A stretch of 64,000 nt of DNA from JAGLQQ01 sp043806135 (GCA_043806135.1 JAZDHG010000016.1:1-64000); one strand, 5' to 3'; counted from the stretch's first letter, positions 41,703-50,980 are shown. Numbers and translations: made by a program. The notes: generated by a model not told the origin, from the sequence alone.

Positions 41703-42545
41703 ATGTTTTTTATTAAAAAAATATTAAAAAAAATACAGAGTCTAAATAAAGAGTATTTGCTGCTTTTTGCCGTGCTTGCTGTCTTAGGATTAATGCTTTA
41801 TTCCTCCATAGCGGTTTCTCAGTCTCCACCGGAAGAGATAGTAATAGGAACACTTTATCCAGCTCCGTCAGGACAGTTTAACGAGCTGATTTCCAAGATG
41901 TTCAGGGATTATGATAATCCGACATACCGGTTTGTTGATCCTGCAGGCATGAGCCAGCTGGAAAATCTACGGGTATGGACACTGTTAACTACAGGATATA
42001 TAGCTGGTCCCAGTTTGCCGCCAACGTATCTTGTTGATTTTGGTACCCCATCTGCAACTGCCGGAAACGCGACGCTTAATGTTGTTTACGCGCAGAGGTA
42101 TTACATGATAGATAATGGGCCTCTTGATATCGATGGCCGGCGCGGCTCAGGCAAATATGTTTATGATATTGCCGAAGGAGTTTATGCAAAAGACTGCGAA
42201 GCCGGTGATGTTGTATTGATAAGCGATAACGACCAGACCGATGTGATGAAATCATCAGGCAGTTTTGCCAATCGGGTAGCCGGCGTTATTTCGGAAGAGC
42301 CGAAGATTTACATGGGCTCAAACAAACACAAAGTTCCTCTGGCCTTAGCAGGTGTAGTAAAATGTAAAGTAAGCGCTGAAAACGGCAGTATAAAAAAAGG
42401 CGATTTGCTGGTTACCTCTTCCTTGCCCGGGCATGCCATGAAAGCCATGCCCTCTGAGGTTAGGTCGGGCATGATTATCGGCAAGGCCATGGAGCCTTTA
42501 AAGGAAAATACCGGCAAAATTCTTATACTGGTAAATAAACAATAA
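41703..42545 (+). CDS. Secreted or anchored protein, paralogue 1 of 3
   Basis: The 280-residue protein has a lysine-rich start, one hydrophobic segment (about residues 18-37, ending AVSQ), then a GTLYPAPSGQFNEL motif and a C-terminal domain from about residue 150. That domain contains YDIAEG, CEAGDVVLIS, VAGVIS, PLALAGVV, ENGSIKKGDLLVTSS, PGHAMKA and IIGKAMEPL. The same C-terminal domain occurs in many surface or tail-like proteins. I do not know its role. The two genes behind it are paralogues, and the pilin-like genes are in front. Confidence 0.7.
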   Translation: MFFIKKILKKIQSLNKEYLLLFAVLAVLGLMLYSSIAVSQSPPEEIVIGTLYPAPSGQFNELISKMFRDYDNPTYRFVDPAGMSQLENLRVWTLLTTGYIAGPSLPPTYLVDFGTPSATAGNATLNVVYAQRYYMIDNGPLDIDGRRGSGKYVYDIAEGVYAKDCEAGDVVLISDNDQTDVMKSSGSFANRVAGVISEEPKIYMGSNKHKVPLALAGVVKCKVSAENGSIKKGDLLVTSSLPGHAMKAMPSEVRSGMIIGKAMEPLKENTGKILILVNKQ

Positions 42546-42555
42546 AGAAAAAAAA

Positions 42556-43368
42556 ATGATAAAGAAATTATACGAAAAAATTTTAAAGACCAATAAAGAA
42601 TATATCCTCCTTTTCGTGATTATTGCTGTTTTGGGGTTTTTGATCTATTCACAAACAGTTGTTTCTCAGACTTCGCAGGATATAACCGTAACAACATTCT
42701 ACCCTGCGCCGTTCGGACAGTTTAATATAGTAAGCGCCAAGATATTTAAAGATTTCGATAATTCTAGCAGATATGCTGATCCCTCCCATGCCAGCCAGCT
42801 GCAGGGGCTGCAGGTAACAAAAGGAATTATTACAGAGACGGTTTCCGGCCCAGGAGGAGGTTATAATTTTAATTTGTCTTCCGGAAACGCTAATTTGCAG
42901 GAGGTTTATGCAACGAGATTTTATCAGGGCGATCTCGGCCCTTATGGTATTGATGCGCAGCGCGGCGGAGGTAAATATATATATGATATTGCAGAAGGGG
43001 TTTTACCCTCGGACGGTTGCGAAGCAGGTGACGTGGTTTTAATCAGTGATGATGAAAAGACTGATGTAATAAAATCATCTGTGCGTTTTGATAGCCGTGT
43101 GGCAGGAGTTATTTCTGAAGACCCTAAGATCTATATGGGTTCCGAAAAACAAAAGATCCCGCTGGCTTTAGCCGGAGTGGTCATGTGCAAGGCGACTACA
43201 GAAAACGGAAGCATAAAAAGAGGGGATTTGCTGGTTACCTCTTCCTTGCCCGGACATGCCATGAAGGCCTCTGGGCAGGAAGTCAAACCGGGCATGCTCA
43301 TCGGAAAAGCAATGCAGCCTTTGAAAGAGAGTACGGGAAAAATTTATATATTAGTGAATAAAAAGTAA
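42556..43368 (+). CDS. Secreted or anchored protein, paralogue 2 of 3
   Basis: This 270-residue protein is clearly related to its neighbour over its whole length: hydrophobic anchor (about residues 17-36), TTFYPAPFGQFN, a variable middle, then the same C-terminal domain (GKYIYDIAEG, CEAGDVVLISDDEKTDV, IPLALAGVV, GDLLVTSSLPGHAMKA, LIGKAMQPL). It lies ten bases after the first copy. Tandem duplication is evident. Confidence 0.7.
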   Translation: MIKKLYEKILKTNKEYILLFVIIAVLGFLIYSQTVVSQTSQDITVTTFYPAPFGQFNIVSAKIFKDFDNSSRYADPSHASQLQGLQVTKGIITETVSGPGGGYNFNLSSGNANLQEVYATRFYQGDLGPYGIDAQRGGGKYIYDIAEGVLPSDGCEAGDVVLISDDEKTDVIKSSVRFDSRVAGVISEDPKIYMGSEKQKIPLALAGVVMCKATTENGSIKRGDLLVTSSLPGHAMKASGQEVKPGMLIGKAMQPLKESTGKIYILVNKK

Positions 43369-43379
43369 ATAAAAAATAT

Positions 43380-44249
43380 ATGCGAAATTTAAAAATTAAA
43401 ATTGTTTTTGTGGTTTATTTATCCTTAAGCTCGGCCTTTGTCCTGTTATTTTCTCCCCGGAGTTTTGCCCAGCAGGGCTCAGCACAATCAGTGGAGGTTT
43501 CCGGTTATAGTTTTAATACCAGTACCGCAAATATGATCGGGGTTGCTTATGGAGTGGTGGTGAGTAAAAGGTTTAATGATGCGGATAATGCCGTCTATTA
43601 TCTTGACCCAAGCGGGGATAGTCAGTTTGCATCTCTGCGGGTTTGGGATGGGATACTTTTGGATTACGATTCTAACTCTATTGGTTCTCCGTTTTTATTA
43701 CGTCATATCACAAGCGCTTATCATATTAATTTTAACGATGCAGGGGCTAATCCAGGCTATGCCAGGTTCAATTGGTTAAGAGCTTTTAAATTTCATATGG
43801 AAGACGAAGGTCCCTTGTTCATGGACGCGCAGAGAGGCGGGGGGAAATTGGTTTATGATATTTCCGAGGCAGTGCTTGCTGCTGAAGGAGAACCGGGAGA
43901 TGTGATGGTTATCAGCCAGGATGAAGATATAACCGTGGTTAAATCAAAAAAGAAATATGATTTAAAAATAGCCGGAGTGATATCATCAGATCCGAAGATC
44001 TATATGGGATATTCTCCTGAGCCTGAGAAAGACAGCAGATATAGACCGCTGGCTTTAGCAGGCATTGTACTTTGCAATGTTACTGCCGAAAACGGGGCGA
44101 TTAAAAAAGGAGATATCTTAGTCAGTTCGTCCTTGTCCGGACATGCAATGAGAGCAGATCCGGAGAAAATAACTCCGGGCATGATTTTGGGCAGTGCGTT
44201 GGGAAGTCTGGATAAAGGCGAGGGTAAAATATATATTCTTGTAAATTAA
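43380..44249 (+). CDS. Secreted protein, paralogue 3 of 3
   Basis: The 289-residue third copy is the most diverged. Its N terminus looks like a cleaved signal peptide (VFVVYLSLSSAFVLLF, cleavage after SFAQ) and lacks the YPAPxGQFN motif, which is replaced by SGYSFNTS. The C-terminal domain is kept (GKLVYDISEAVL, VAENGAIKKGD-like TAENGAIKKGDILVSSS, SGHAMRA). A strong terminator follows, ending the cluster. Confidence 0.7.
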   Translation: MRNLKIKIVFVVYLSLSSAFVLLFSPRSFAQQGSAQSVEVSGYSFNTSTANMIGVAYGVVVSKRFNDADNAVYYLDPSGDSQFASLRVWDGILLDYDSNSIGSPFLLRHITSAYHINFNDAGANPGYARFNWLRAFKFHMEDEGPLFMDAQRGGGKLVYDISEAVLAAEGEPGDVMVISQDEDITVVKSKKKYDLKIAGVISSDPKIYMGYSPEPEKDSRYRPLALAGIVLCNVTAENGAIKKGDILVSSSLSGHAMRADPEKITPGMILGSALGSLDKGEGKIYILVN

Positions 44250-44276
44250 TAAAACATTAAATTACGCGCAGACAAA

Positions 44277-44304
44277 AAGGAAGACAGATAACTCTGTCTT
44301 CCTT
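44277..44304. terminator. Terminator hairpin after the secreted-protein triplet
   Basis: A perfect 12-bp stem AAGGAAGACAGA (44277-44288) with TCTGTCTTCCTT (44293-44304), loop TAAC, is followed by GTTCTC on the + strand, while the - strand reads into TTTTTGTC. It separates the surface-protein cluster from ilvD. Confidence 0.7.
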
Positions 44305-44383
44305 GTTCTCATCGTCTGTAAATATGTTTGGGCACTTATTGTTGTTTTTAAATCAATATATTTAATATTCGTGAGAGGTGATT

Positions 44384-46048
44384 ATGCTGAGAAGTGAAAA
44401 AATTAAAAATGGCCTGGAGCGTGCGCCGCATCGGGCATTATTGTTCGGAACCGGTCTTTCCCGATCGGATTTAAAAAAACCTTTTATTGCTGTGGCCAGT
44501 TCTTATAATGATTTTATACCCGGGCATGTGGGCATGCGCGATTTGGAACGTTTTATCGAACGCGGCATTATAAGCCAGGGAGGAGTGCCGTTTTTCTTCG
44601 GCGTGCCCGGGATCTGCGACGGGATTGCCATGGGCCATGAGGGTATGCATTATCCTCTTGCCTCCAGAGAATTGATCGCGGATTCTGTGGAATCAGTAGC
44701 CCGCGCGCATTGCGTGGATGGGCTGGTTTGTCTTACAAACTGTGATAAGATAACTCCCGGTATGCTCATGGCTATAGCCCGCTTAAATATACCCGCGATT
44801 GTAATTACCGCAGGGCCCATGCTTTCAGGGCGCCTTGGGAAGAAAAAACTGTCTTTTGTCAGAGATACTTTTGAGGCGCTTGCCCAGGCACAGCGCGGGG
44901 AAATAACTAAGGAAGAACTATCCTGCCTAGAAATGGAAGCATGTCCGGGGCAGGGGTCGTGTCAGGGGCTTTATACAGCTAATACCATGGCCTGCTTAAC
45001 TGAGGCCATGGGCATGTCGCTGCCGGGTTGTGCTACCGCTCTTGCGGGAATGGCTAAGAAAAAAAGAATCGCTCAGGCAAGCGGAGAAAGAATTGTACAT
45101 TTGATCAGAGAAGATATTACGCCAAGTAAAATTATGAACAAGAAGTCCTTGAAAAATGCGATCATGGTCGATATGGCTTTGGGAGGATCGAGCAATACCG
45201 TATTGCATTTGCTGGCGATAGCTAATGAGTGCAAGGTAAATATCCCGCTTGAGCGCTTTGATGAGATAAGTAAGCAGACGCCGCATATCACCAATTTAAG
45301 GCCTGGCGGCGAATATTTTATGGAAGATCTGGAATACGCAGGCGGTATTCCTGCTGTTTTAAAACGATTGAACAAAAAACTTAATGATAATCTGACTGTT
45401 TCAGGGCAGATGATAAAACATATTGCTGAGGGTGCGCAGATCTTTGATGAGGATGTTATCAGGCCTCTGGATAAGGCTTATCACAAAGAAGGGGGCATAG
45501 CGATCCTGTATGGAAACCTGGCTCCTGAGGGTGCGGTTGTCAAGCAGTCTGCGGTAAGCGATAAGATGATGTACTTTAAAGGCAAGGCCAGAGTTTATAA
45601 CAGCGAAGAGGCAGTAATGAAGGAAATCCTTGCCGGTAAGGTTAAAAAGGGCACTGTTCTTGTGGTTCGTTATGAGGGGCCTTGCGGCGGTCCGGGCATG
45701 AGAGAAATGCTTGCGCCTACAGCGGCAATTGTGGGCATGGGGCTTGCAGAAGATGTGGCCTTGATCACGGACGGAAGATTTTCCGGAGGGACACGCGGGC
45801 CTTGCCTGGGGCATATATCGCCTGAGGCATCAGCCGGCGGTCCGATAGCCGCAATTAAAAATAATGATCAGATAATAATCGATATACGCAAAAGAAAACT
45901 GCATTTGTGTGTAGATAAGAAGGAGTTGAGGCAGAGGCTGCGGAAAGTTCGTCATCCGCAGCCAAAAGTAACTACTGGATGGCTTGTGCGCTATGCAAAA
46001 ATGGTTAGTTCTGCAAGCACAGGAGCTATATTGAAAAGTGATTTTTAA
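44384..46048 (+). CDS. ilvD: Dihydroxy-acid dehydratase
   Basis: IlvD dehydrates dihydroxyisovalerate and its isoleucine counterpart. ATG at 44384 follows GAGAGGTG and gives 554 residues. Cluster and metal residues are visible in CDGIAMGHEGM, LTNCDKITPGM and EACPGQGSCQGLYTANTM. Near the C terminus are VLVVRYEGPCGGPGM and LITDGRFSGGTRGPCLGH. First gene of the branched-chain set. Confidence 0.96.
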   Translation: MLRSEKIKNGLERAPHRALLFGTGLSRSDLKKPFIAVASSYNDFIPGHVGMRDLERFIERGIISQGGVPFFFGVPGICDGIAMGHEGMHYPLASRELIADSVESVARAHCVDGLVCLTNCDKITPGMLMAIARLNIPAIVITAGPMLSGRLGKKKLSFVRDTFEALAQAQRGEITKEELSCLEMEACPGQGSCQGLYTANTMACLTEAMGMSLPGCATALAGMAKKKRIAQASGERIVHLIREDITPSKIMNKKSLKNAIMVDMALGGSSNTVLHLLAIANECKVNIPLERFDEISKQTPHITNLRPGGEYFMEDLEYAGGIPAVLKRLNKKLNDNLTVSGQMIKHIAEGAQIFDEDVIRPLDKAYHKEGGIAILYGNLAPEGAVVKQSAVSDKMMYFKGKARVYNSEEAVMKEILAGKVKKGTVLVVRYEGPCGGPGMREMLAPTAAIVGMGLAEDVALITDGRFSGGTRGPCLGHISPEASAGGPIAAIKNNDQIIIDIRKRKLHLCVDKKELRQRLRKVRHPQPKVTTGWLVRYAKMVSSASTGAILKSDF

Positions 46049-46283
46049 AAAAAGGAACACTTTTAATTATTACCTGGAAAGCTTGGCAGAGATTCAGGGT
46101 TTACCCTGCATCAATATTTAACATTAGGGATTTTTCGGAACAATAGACAATTATGCATAATAAGCTGTGCTTGTGGATTAAAGTAAGCCTGGTATATGGT
46201 ACGGGGTTTAATCACAGACAGTCTAGAAAGCTTATCCCGCCAAAAAGCGGCAGGATCTGCTCATTAAAAAAGGAACACTAAAA
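46049..46283 (+). promoter_or_regulatory. Structured leader between ilvD and ilvB
   Basis: The 235-bp spacer contains several possible hairpins: CAGGG/CCCTG (about 46096-46109), a long-range pairing of GATTAAA (46176-46182 region) with TTTAATC (about 46207-46213), and ATCC-CGC with GCG...GGAT near 46238-46258, followed by TGCTCATTAAAAAAGGAACAC. It may be a control leader of ilvB. I do not see the T-box core sequence or a leader peptide rich in Ile, Leu or Val. Confidence 0.4.
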
Positions 46284-47951
46284 ATGAAGAAAAATGGTGC
46301 GCAAATAATAGTGGAGTCGTTATTGCAAGAAGGAGTAAGCGTTATTTTTGGTTACCCCGGAGGTTCTGTTTTACCGCTAACCGATGTTCTCTATGATGCA
46401 CCGATTAATTTTGTACTGGTCAGACATGAGCAGGCAGCGGCGCATGCTGCTGACGGATATGCGCGGGCAACAGGTAAAGTAGGCGTTTGCATGGCGACTT
46501 CAGGTCCCGGAGCTACTAATCTTGTAACCGGGCTGGCAACGGCACACATGGATTCTATTCCGATGGTGGCTATTACCGGACAGGTAAAAACACATCTGAT
46601 CGGTAACGATGCGTTTCAGGAAGCAGACATTACCGGTATTACTAGGCCGATCACAAAACATAACTATCTGATTAAAGATATTTCCGAACTTGCCGTTACA
46701 ATAAAAGAGGCTTTTCATATTGCTGCAACCGGAAGACCGGGGCCTGTTGTCATAGACGTTCCGGTTGACGTGCAGATGCAGGAGATGGAGTTTTCTTATC
46801 CTGAAAAAGTGTCTCTGCGTTCATATAAACCGACGATTAATCCGCATCCCGGGCAGGTGAAGAAAGCGGCAAAATTGATAGAAAAAAGTAAAAGACCGGT
46901 GATTTATGCCGGGGGAGGCGTGATTATAAGCCAAGCGCATGATCAGCTCTTAGAGCTTGCGTTTAAAATAAAAGCACCGGTAACAACCACCTTGATGGGG
47001 CTGGGAGCATTTCCTGAGGATAACGAGTTGTCCTTAGGGATGCTGGGAATGCACGGGACGGTTTATGCTAACCTCTCCATTATGGAAAGCGATTTGATCA
47101 TTGCGGTGGGAGCACGTTTTGATGACCGCGTTACGGGTAGAATTGATAAGTTCGCGCCTGATGCTAAAGTTATCCATATTGATATTGATCCGACAGCAAT
47201 CAATAAGAATATCCGAGTTGACATCCCGATCGTCTGCGATGCAAAAATCGGATTACAGGCGCTTAATAAAATAGTAAAAAAGCCCAATACCAAAGAATGG
47301 CTGAAAAAGGTATTTGATTGGAAAAAGAAATATCCTTTAAAGTATAAGCTGGGGAAAAAGATCAACCCGCAGTATGTTGTAGAGCAGATATACAAAATCA
47401 CTAAGGGTGATGCGATTATCTGCACTGAGGTCGGACAGAATCAGATGTGGGCGGCGCAATACTATACTTATACAAAGCCGCGCACATGGATCTCTTCCGG
47501 CGGTTTAGGTACAATGGGTTATGGATTTCCTGCGGCTATAGGCGCTAAGATCGGAAGACCGGACAAGCTGGTTTTTGATATTGCCGGCGACGGTTCTATC
47601 CAGATGAATATTCAGGAACTGGCTACGGCAGTGGCGAATAAGATTAATGTGAAAATTGCCATTTTGAATAACGGATATCTGGGTATGGTGCGTCAATGGC
47701 AGGAATTGTTTTACAACAGGCGTTATTCAAGCACGCATATTACAGGGCCTGATTTTGTTAAGCTGGCCGAAAGTTATGGGGCTGTGGGTATTCGCGTCAA
47801 AGACCCAAAGGATGTGGCCAAAGCGATAAAACAGGCGATAGCGACCCCGAACGTGGTAATAATGGATTTTATCGTCGAGGAAGAAGAAAACGTGTTTCCG
47901 ATGGTTCCTGCCGGAGAGGCGATCAACAGAATGATCGGCGGCATGGCATAA
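46284..47951 (+). CDS. ilvB: Acetolactate synthase large subunit
   Basis: The TPP enzyme condenses pyruvate for valine/leucine and isoleucine synthesis. The 555-residue protein has GYPGGSVLPLTD, the catalytic glutamate in VRHEQAAAHAADGYAR, SGPGATNLVTG, and the TPP-diphosphate motif from GDGSIQ to ILNN near residue 430-460. The regulatory subunit gene follows after a 197-bp spacer with inverted repeats. Confidence 0.96.
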   Translation: MKKNGAQIIVESLLQEGVSVIFGYPGGSVLPLTDVLYDAPINFVLVRHEQAAAHAADGYARATGKVGVCMATSGPGATNLVTGLATAHMDSIPMVAITGQVKTHLIGNDAFQEADITGITRPITKHNYLIKDISELAVTIKEAFHIAATGRPGPVVIDVPVDVQMQEMEFSYPEKVSLRSYKPTINPHPGQVKKAAKLIEKSKRPVIYAGGGVIISQAHDQLLELAFKIKAPVTTTLMGLGAFPEDNELSLGMLGMHGTVYANLSIMESDLIIAVGARFDDRVTGRIDKFAPDAKVIHIDIDPTAINKNIRVDIPIVCDAKIGLQALNKIVKKPNTKEWLKKVFDWKKKYPLKYKLGKKINPQYVVEQIYKITKGDAIICTEVGQNQMWAAQYYTYTKPRTWISSGGLGTMGYGFPAAIGAKIGRPDKLVFDIAGDGSIQMNIQELATAVANKINVKIAILNNGYLGMVRQWQELFYNRRYSSTHITGPDFVKLAESYGAVGIRVKDPKDVAKAIKQAIATPNVVIMDFIVEEEENVFPMVPAGEAINRMIGGMA

Positions 47952-47959
47952 CTGTAAAA

Positions 47960-48130
47960 AGTAGAGAGTAGCAAGAAGCGAGTAGCGAGAAAATAATAGA
48001 ATAAAAACATGATAAAAAAAATTATAAAACATTAATAGTAATTTTCGGATTATTAAAAATAATTTTATAATTGTAATGTTTAAATGAGAGGGTATAAAAA
48101 TTTTGTCTTGCTACTCTCTACTCGCTACTT
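47960..48130. repeat. Inverted pair of heptamer arrays between ilvB and ilvH
   Basis: A forward array (AGTAGAG, AGTAGCA, AGAAGCG, AGTAGCG, AGAAAAT; 47960-47994) faces a reverse array (48101-48130). AGTAGAGAGTAGCAAG at 47960-47975 is exactly complementary to 48107-48122 (16 bp). The spacer transcript could therefore form a long hairpin with an AT-rich loop of about 130 bases directly before the ilvH start. Confidence 0.75.
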
Positions 48131-48148
48131 ATAAATAAGGAGAATAAC

Positions 48149-48622
48149 ATGAAGCATACAATTTATGCATTAGTTGAAAACAAGCCGGGCGTGCTTGCCA
48201 GAATTTCAGGCCTGTTCAGCGCGCGTGGTTTTAATATTGAGTCTTTGGCGGTCGGGGAAACGCATGATCCGACGATGTCCCGGATGACGATGATCGTTGA
48301 TGCCCAAGATGAAAAAATACTGGAGCAGATCAAGAAACAACTGAACAAGCTTATTGATGTTGTTACGGTTGGGGATCTGACAAAGAAAAAATTTATTGAA
48401 AGGGAGCTTGTATTGATTAAGGTCAATACAGCCAATATTTCCAGACAGAAAATAACCGCAATGCTTAATAAATTTTCCGTAAGGATTTTATCTTATGATA
48501 AGACTGCGGCAATTATCGAAGCAACTGAGACAAAGACGCAGATAAAGATGTTGCTGGAAACTCTGGGTAAGCTGGGCATAAAAGAGCTGGTAAGAACGGG
48601 AAGAATCGCTATTGCAGAATAA
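48149..48622 (+). CDS. ilvH: Acetolactate synthase regulatory subunit
   Basis: The 157-residue protein has the N-terminal ACT domain (VENKPGVLARISGLFSARGFNIESL) and a C-terminal domain (LVLIKVNTA, RTGRIAIA) as in IlvH/IlvN small subunits that give valine feedback inhibition. Ribosome binding site AAGGAG. Confidence 0.95.
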   Translation: MKHTIYALVENKPGVLARISGLFSARGFNIESLAVGETHDPTMSRMTMIVDAQDEKILEQIKKQLNKLIDVVTVGDLTKKKFIERELVLIKVNTANISRQKITAMLNKFSVRILSYDKTAAIIEATETKTQIKMLLETLGKLGIKELVRTGRIAIAE

Positions 48623-48784
48623 AGACATCTTATAAATAAAAAGCAGGAGGATGTTTTGATTGCAGAGATTAAGAAATCGATCACAGCGATTTGCTAATAA
48701 AAAGTAATCTTTGTAATCTTTTGATAATCTGTGTAATTAGGCATAATCCATTTCATGAGAGAGGATTATGCCAGGAGAGTTTCT

Positions 48785-49855
48785 ATGCTGGAAATAAAGG
48801 AATTGTTAAAGCTTATTGTCGAAAAAGGGGCATCAGATCTGCATTTAACCGTAGGTATTCCTCCGCAGCTTAGAATAGGCGGGCAGCTTACGTATATAGA
48901 AAATACTGAGGTGCTTACTCCGGAATCGATTCAGAAGCTGGCACATAGTCTTTTGACCGGCGATCAGATTAAATGGTTTGAATTAAAAAAAGAGCTTGAT
49001 TTTTCCTGCGGGCTTCCTGAAATAAGCCGTTTTCGTGTGAACTTGTTTTATCAACGGGGATCTATTGCCTTAGCGGCACGCGTGATACCGTTTATTATCC
49101 CGACTATAGAAGAGTTAAAGCTTCCTGATGTGGTCAAGGATTATGCCGATAAACCAAACGGGCTGGTTTTAATAACCGGAGCAACAGGAAGCGGAAAATC
49201 AACTACGCAGGCGGCAATAATAGATTATATTAACAAAAGGCGCAGGGCGCATATTATATCGATAGAAGATCCAATAGAATATCTGCATAGACATAACTTG
49301 TGTACGATAAATCAACGCCAATTAGGTACTGATACACTATCTTTCCAGGAAGCGTTGAAGCATGTGTTGCGGCAGGATCCGGATATTGTTATTATCGGTG
49401 AGATGCGGGATCTGGAAACAATCCAGGCGGCCTTGACGATTGCCGAAACCGGACATCTGGTCTTTGCGACATTGCATACAGGAAGCGCGGTTAATTCCAT
49501 AAGCCGTATTGTGGATGTTTTTCCGGCGCATCAGCAGCAGCAAATACGCGTGCAGCTTTCACTTGTGCTTTTGGGAGTTCTGGTGCAGCAGCTTATTCCC
49601 AACGCAAAGGGCAAAGGCAGGTCACTGGCAATGGAAGTTATGACGGTAATTACCGGTATCCAGAACCTGATCCGGGAAAATCAGACCCATCAGATCTATT
49701 CGCTGATCCAGACCGGCCGGCGTCACGGAATGTATACGATGAATCAATCGCTGTGTGATCTGATTTTTAGCGGAAAAATAACTTTTGAGGAAGGGCTTAA
49801 ACATACGCTAGATGAAGAAGAATTAACTACTTTACTGCAAAAAGCAAAAAAATGA
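48785..49855 (+). CDS. pilT: Type IV pilus retraction ATPase PilT
   Basis: PilT depolymerises pili and drives twitching. ATG at 48785, five bases after AGGAGAG, gives 356 residues. Motifs are SDLHLTVG at the start, Walker A TGATGSGKSTT, the Asp box IEDPIEYLH, Walker B DIVIIGEMRD and the His box ATLHTGSA. It lies between ilvH and ilvC and its stop is 16 bases from ilvC, so it is probably co-transcribed with amino acid genes. The spacer before it has 9-11-bp TAATCTTT-type repeats (48700-48750). Confidence 0.95.
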   Translation: MLEIKELLKLIVEKGASDLHLTVGIPPQLRIGGQLTYIENTEVLTPESIQKLAHSLLTGDQIKWFELKKELDFSCGLPEISRFRVNLFYQRGSIALAARVIPFIIPTIEELKLPDVVKDYADKPNGLVLITGATGSGKSTTQAAIIDYINKRRRAHIISIEDPIEYLHRHNLCTINQRQLGTDTLSFQEALKHVLRQDPDIVIIGEMRDLETIQAALTIAETGHLVFATLHTGSAVNSISRIVDVFPAHQQQQIRVQLSLVLLGVLVQQLIPNAKGKGRSLAMEVMTVITGIQNLIRENQTHQIYSLIQTGRRHGMYTMNQSLCDLIFSGKITFEEGLKHTLDEEELTTLLQKAKK

Positions 49856-49871
49856 AAAGAAAGAGAAGGTT

Positions 49872-50873
49872 ATGGTAAAGATATATTATGAAAAAGATGC
49901 GGATTTAAAAATGCTGAAAAACAAGACGATTGGAATCATCGGTTACGGAAGCCAGGGGCATGCCCAGGCGCAGAACCTGCGCGATTCAGGCGTAAAAGTC
50001 ATTGTATCGGAAATAAAGGGCACGGCGAACTACAAGCTGGCAAAATCACACGGATTCGATCCGATAAGTGCGGCAGAACTTGTAAAAAAAGCGGATATTA
50101 TTCAGATCTTAGTCCCGGATGAGTTCCAGGCTGAGCTTTATAATAATGATATCAAGCCGAATATCGCATCCGGCAAGGCCATAATGTTTTCGCATGGTTT
50201 TAATATAAACTTTGGACAGATCGTGCCTGAGAAAAATATAGATGTGTTCATGATCGCTCCTAAAGGACCGGGGCATCTTGTAAGGAGCGAATATGAAAAA
50301 GGCGGCGGAGTTCCTTGTCTTGTTGCTATTTTTCAAGATGCATCCGGCAATGCTAAAAAAATTGCACTGGCTTATGGCAAGGGGATAGGCGGTGCGCGCG
50401 CCGGGATTATTGAAACCACGTTTAAGGAGGAAACAGAGACGGATCTTTTCGGCGAACAGGTTGTTCTGTGCGGCGGCGTTACAGAGCTTGTTAAAAAAGG
50501 TTTTGAGACATTGACAGAAGCAGGATATCAGCCGGAGATCGCTTACTTTGAATGCCTGCATGAGCTTAAATTGATCGTGGATCTTTTTTATCAAGGCGGA
50601 GTGAATTATATGCGCTATTCTGTTTCTAATACCGCTGAATACGGTGATCTGACCCGCGGCAAGAGGATAGTTACGGATGCTACTAAACGCGAAATGAAAA
50701 AGATCCTTACCGAAATCCAGGATGGCAGTTTTGCCAAGGAATGGATGGATGAGTGTAAAAACGGGAAAAAGAACTTTAAGAAAATGGAAGAGGAAGGAAA
50801 GAATCATCCGCTTGAGATAGTCGGACGCGATCTGCGCAAGATGATGAAGTGGATTAATGCTAAGGAAGTTTAA
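49872..50873 (+). CDS. ilvC: Ketol-acid reductoisomerase, class I
   Basis: IlvC isomerises and reduces acetolactate. The 333-residue protein has GYGSQGHAQAQNLRDSG (dinucleotide binding), APKGPGH, and the metal ligands in EETETDLFGEQ and AYFECLHE. The loop after the second strand reads VSEIKGTANYKLA; the Glu where NADPH enzymes usually have Arg suggests a changed cofactor preference, which is only inference. Confidence 0.95.
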   Translation: MVKIYYEKDADLKMLKNKTIGIIGYGSQGHAQAQNLRDSGVKVIVSEIKGTANYKLAKSHGFDPISAAELVKKADIIQILVPDEFQAELYNNDIKPNIASGKAIMFSHGFNINFGQIVPEKNIDVFMIAPKGPGHLVRSEYEKGGGVPCLVAIFQDASGNAKKIALAYGKGIGGARAGIIETTFKEETETDLFGEQVVLCGGVTELVKKGFETLTEAGYQPEIAYFECLHELKLIVDLFYQGGVNYMRYSVSNTAEYGDLTRGKRIVTDATKREMKKILTEIQDGSFAKEWMDECKNGKKNFKKMEEEGKNHPLEIVGRDLRKMMKWINAKEV

Positions 50874-50880
50874 TTAAAAA

Positions 50881-50980
50881 AATAGTTACTAATGGTTACT
50901 AAAGGTTAATAAAGGTTTCTAAAGGTGGCAACAAGAAGTAATTAAATTTGGTAACTATTTGTAACTGTTTGTAACCTTTA
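50881..50980. repeat. Facing decamer arrays between ilvC and leuA
   Basis: The first part (50881-50930) is five exact 10-bp units in reverse sense (AATAGTTACT, AATGGTTACT, AAAGGTTAAT, AAAGGTTTCT, AAAGGTGGCA). The second part (50951-50980) is three units in forward sense (GTAACTATTT, GTAACTGTTT, GTAACCTTTA). The facing arrays could form a hairpin before leuA. Confidence 0.75.

Noticed and set aside
46080..46283. T-box riboswitch before ilvB
   Set aside because: The conserved T-box core (AGGGUGG-type string) and an antiterminator pairing are not present.
50109..50807. Long antisense frame of 232 codons opposite ilvC
   Set aside because: It mirrors the codon structure of ilvC, has no ribosome binding site or recognisable domain, and ilvC is certain.
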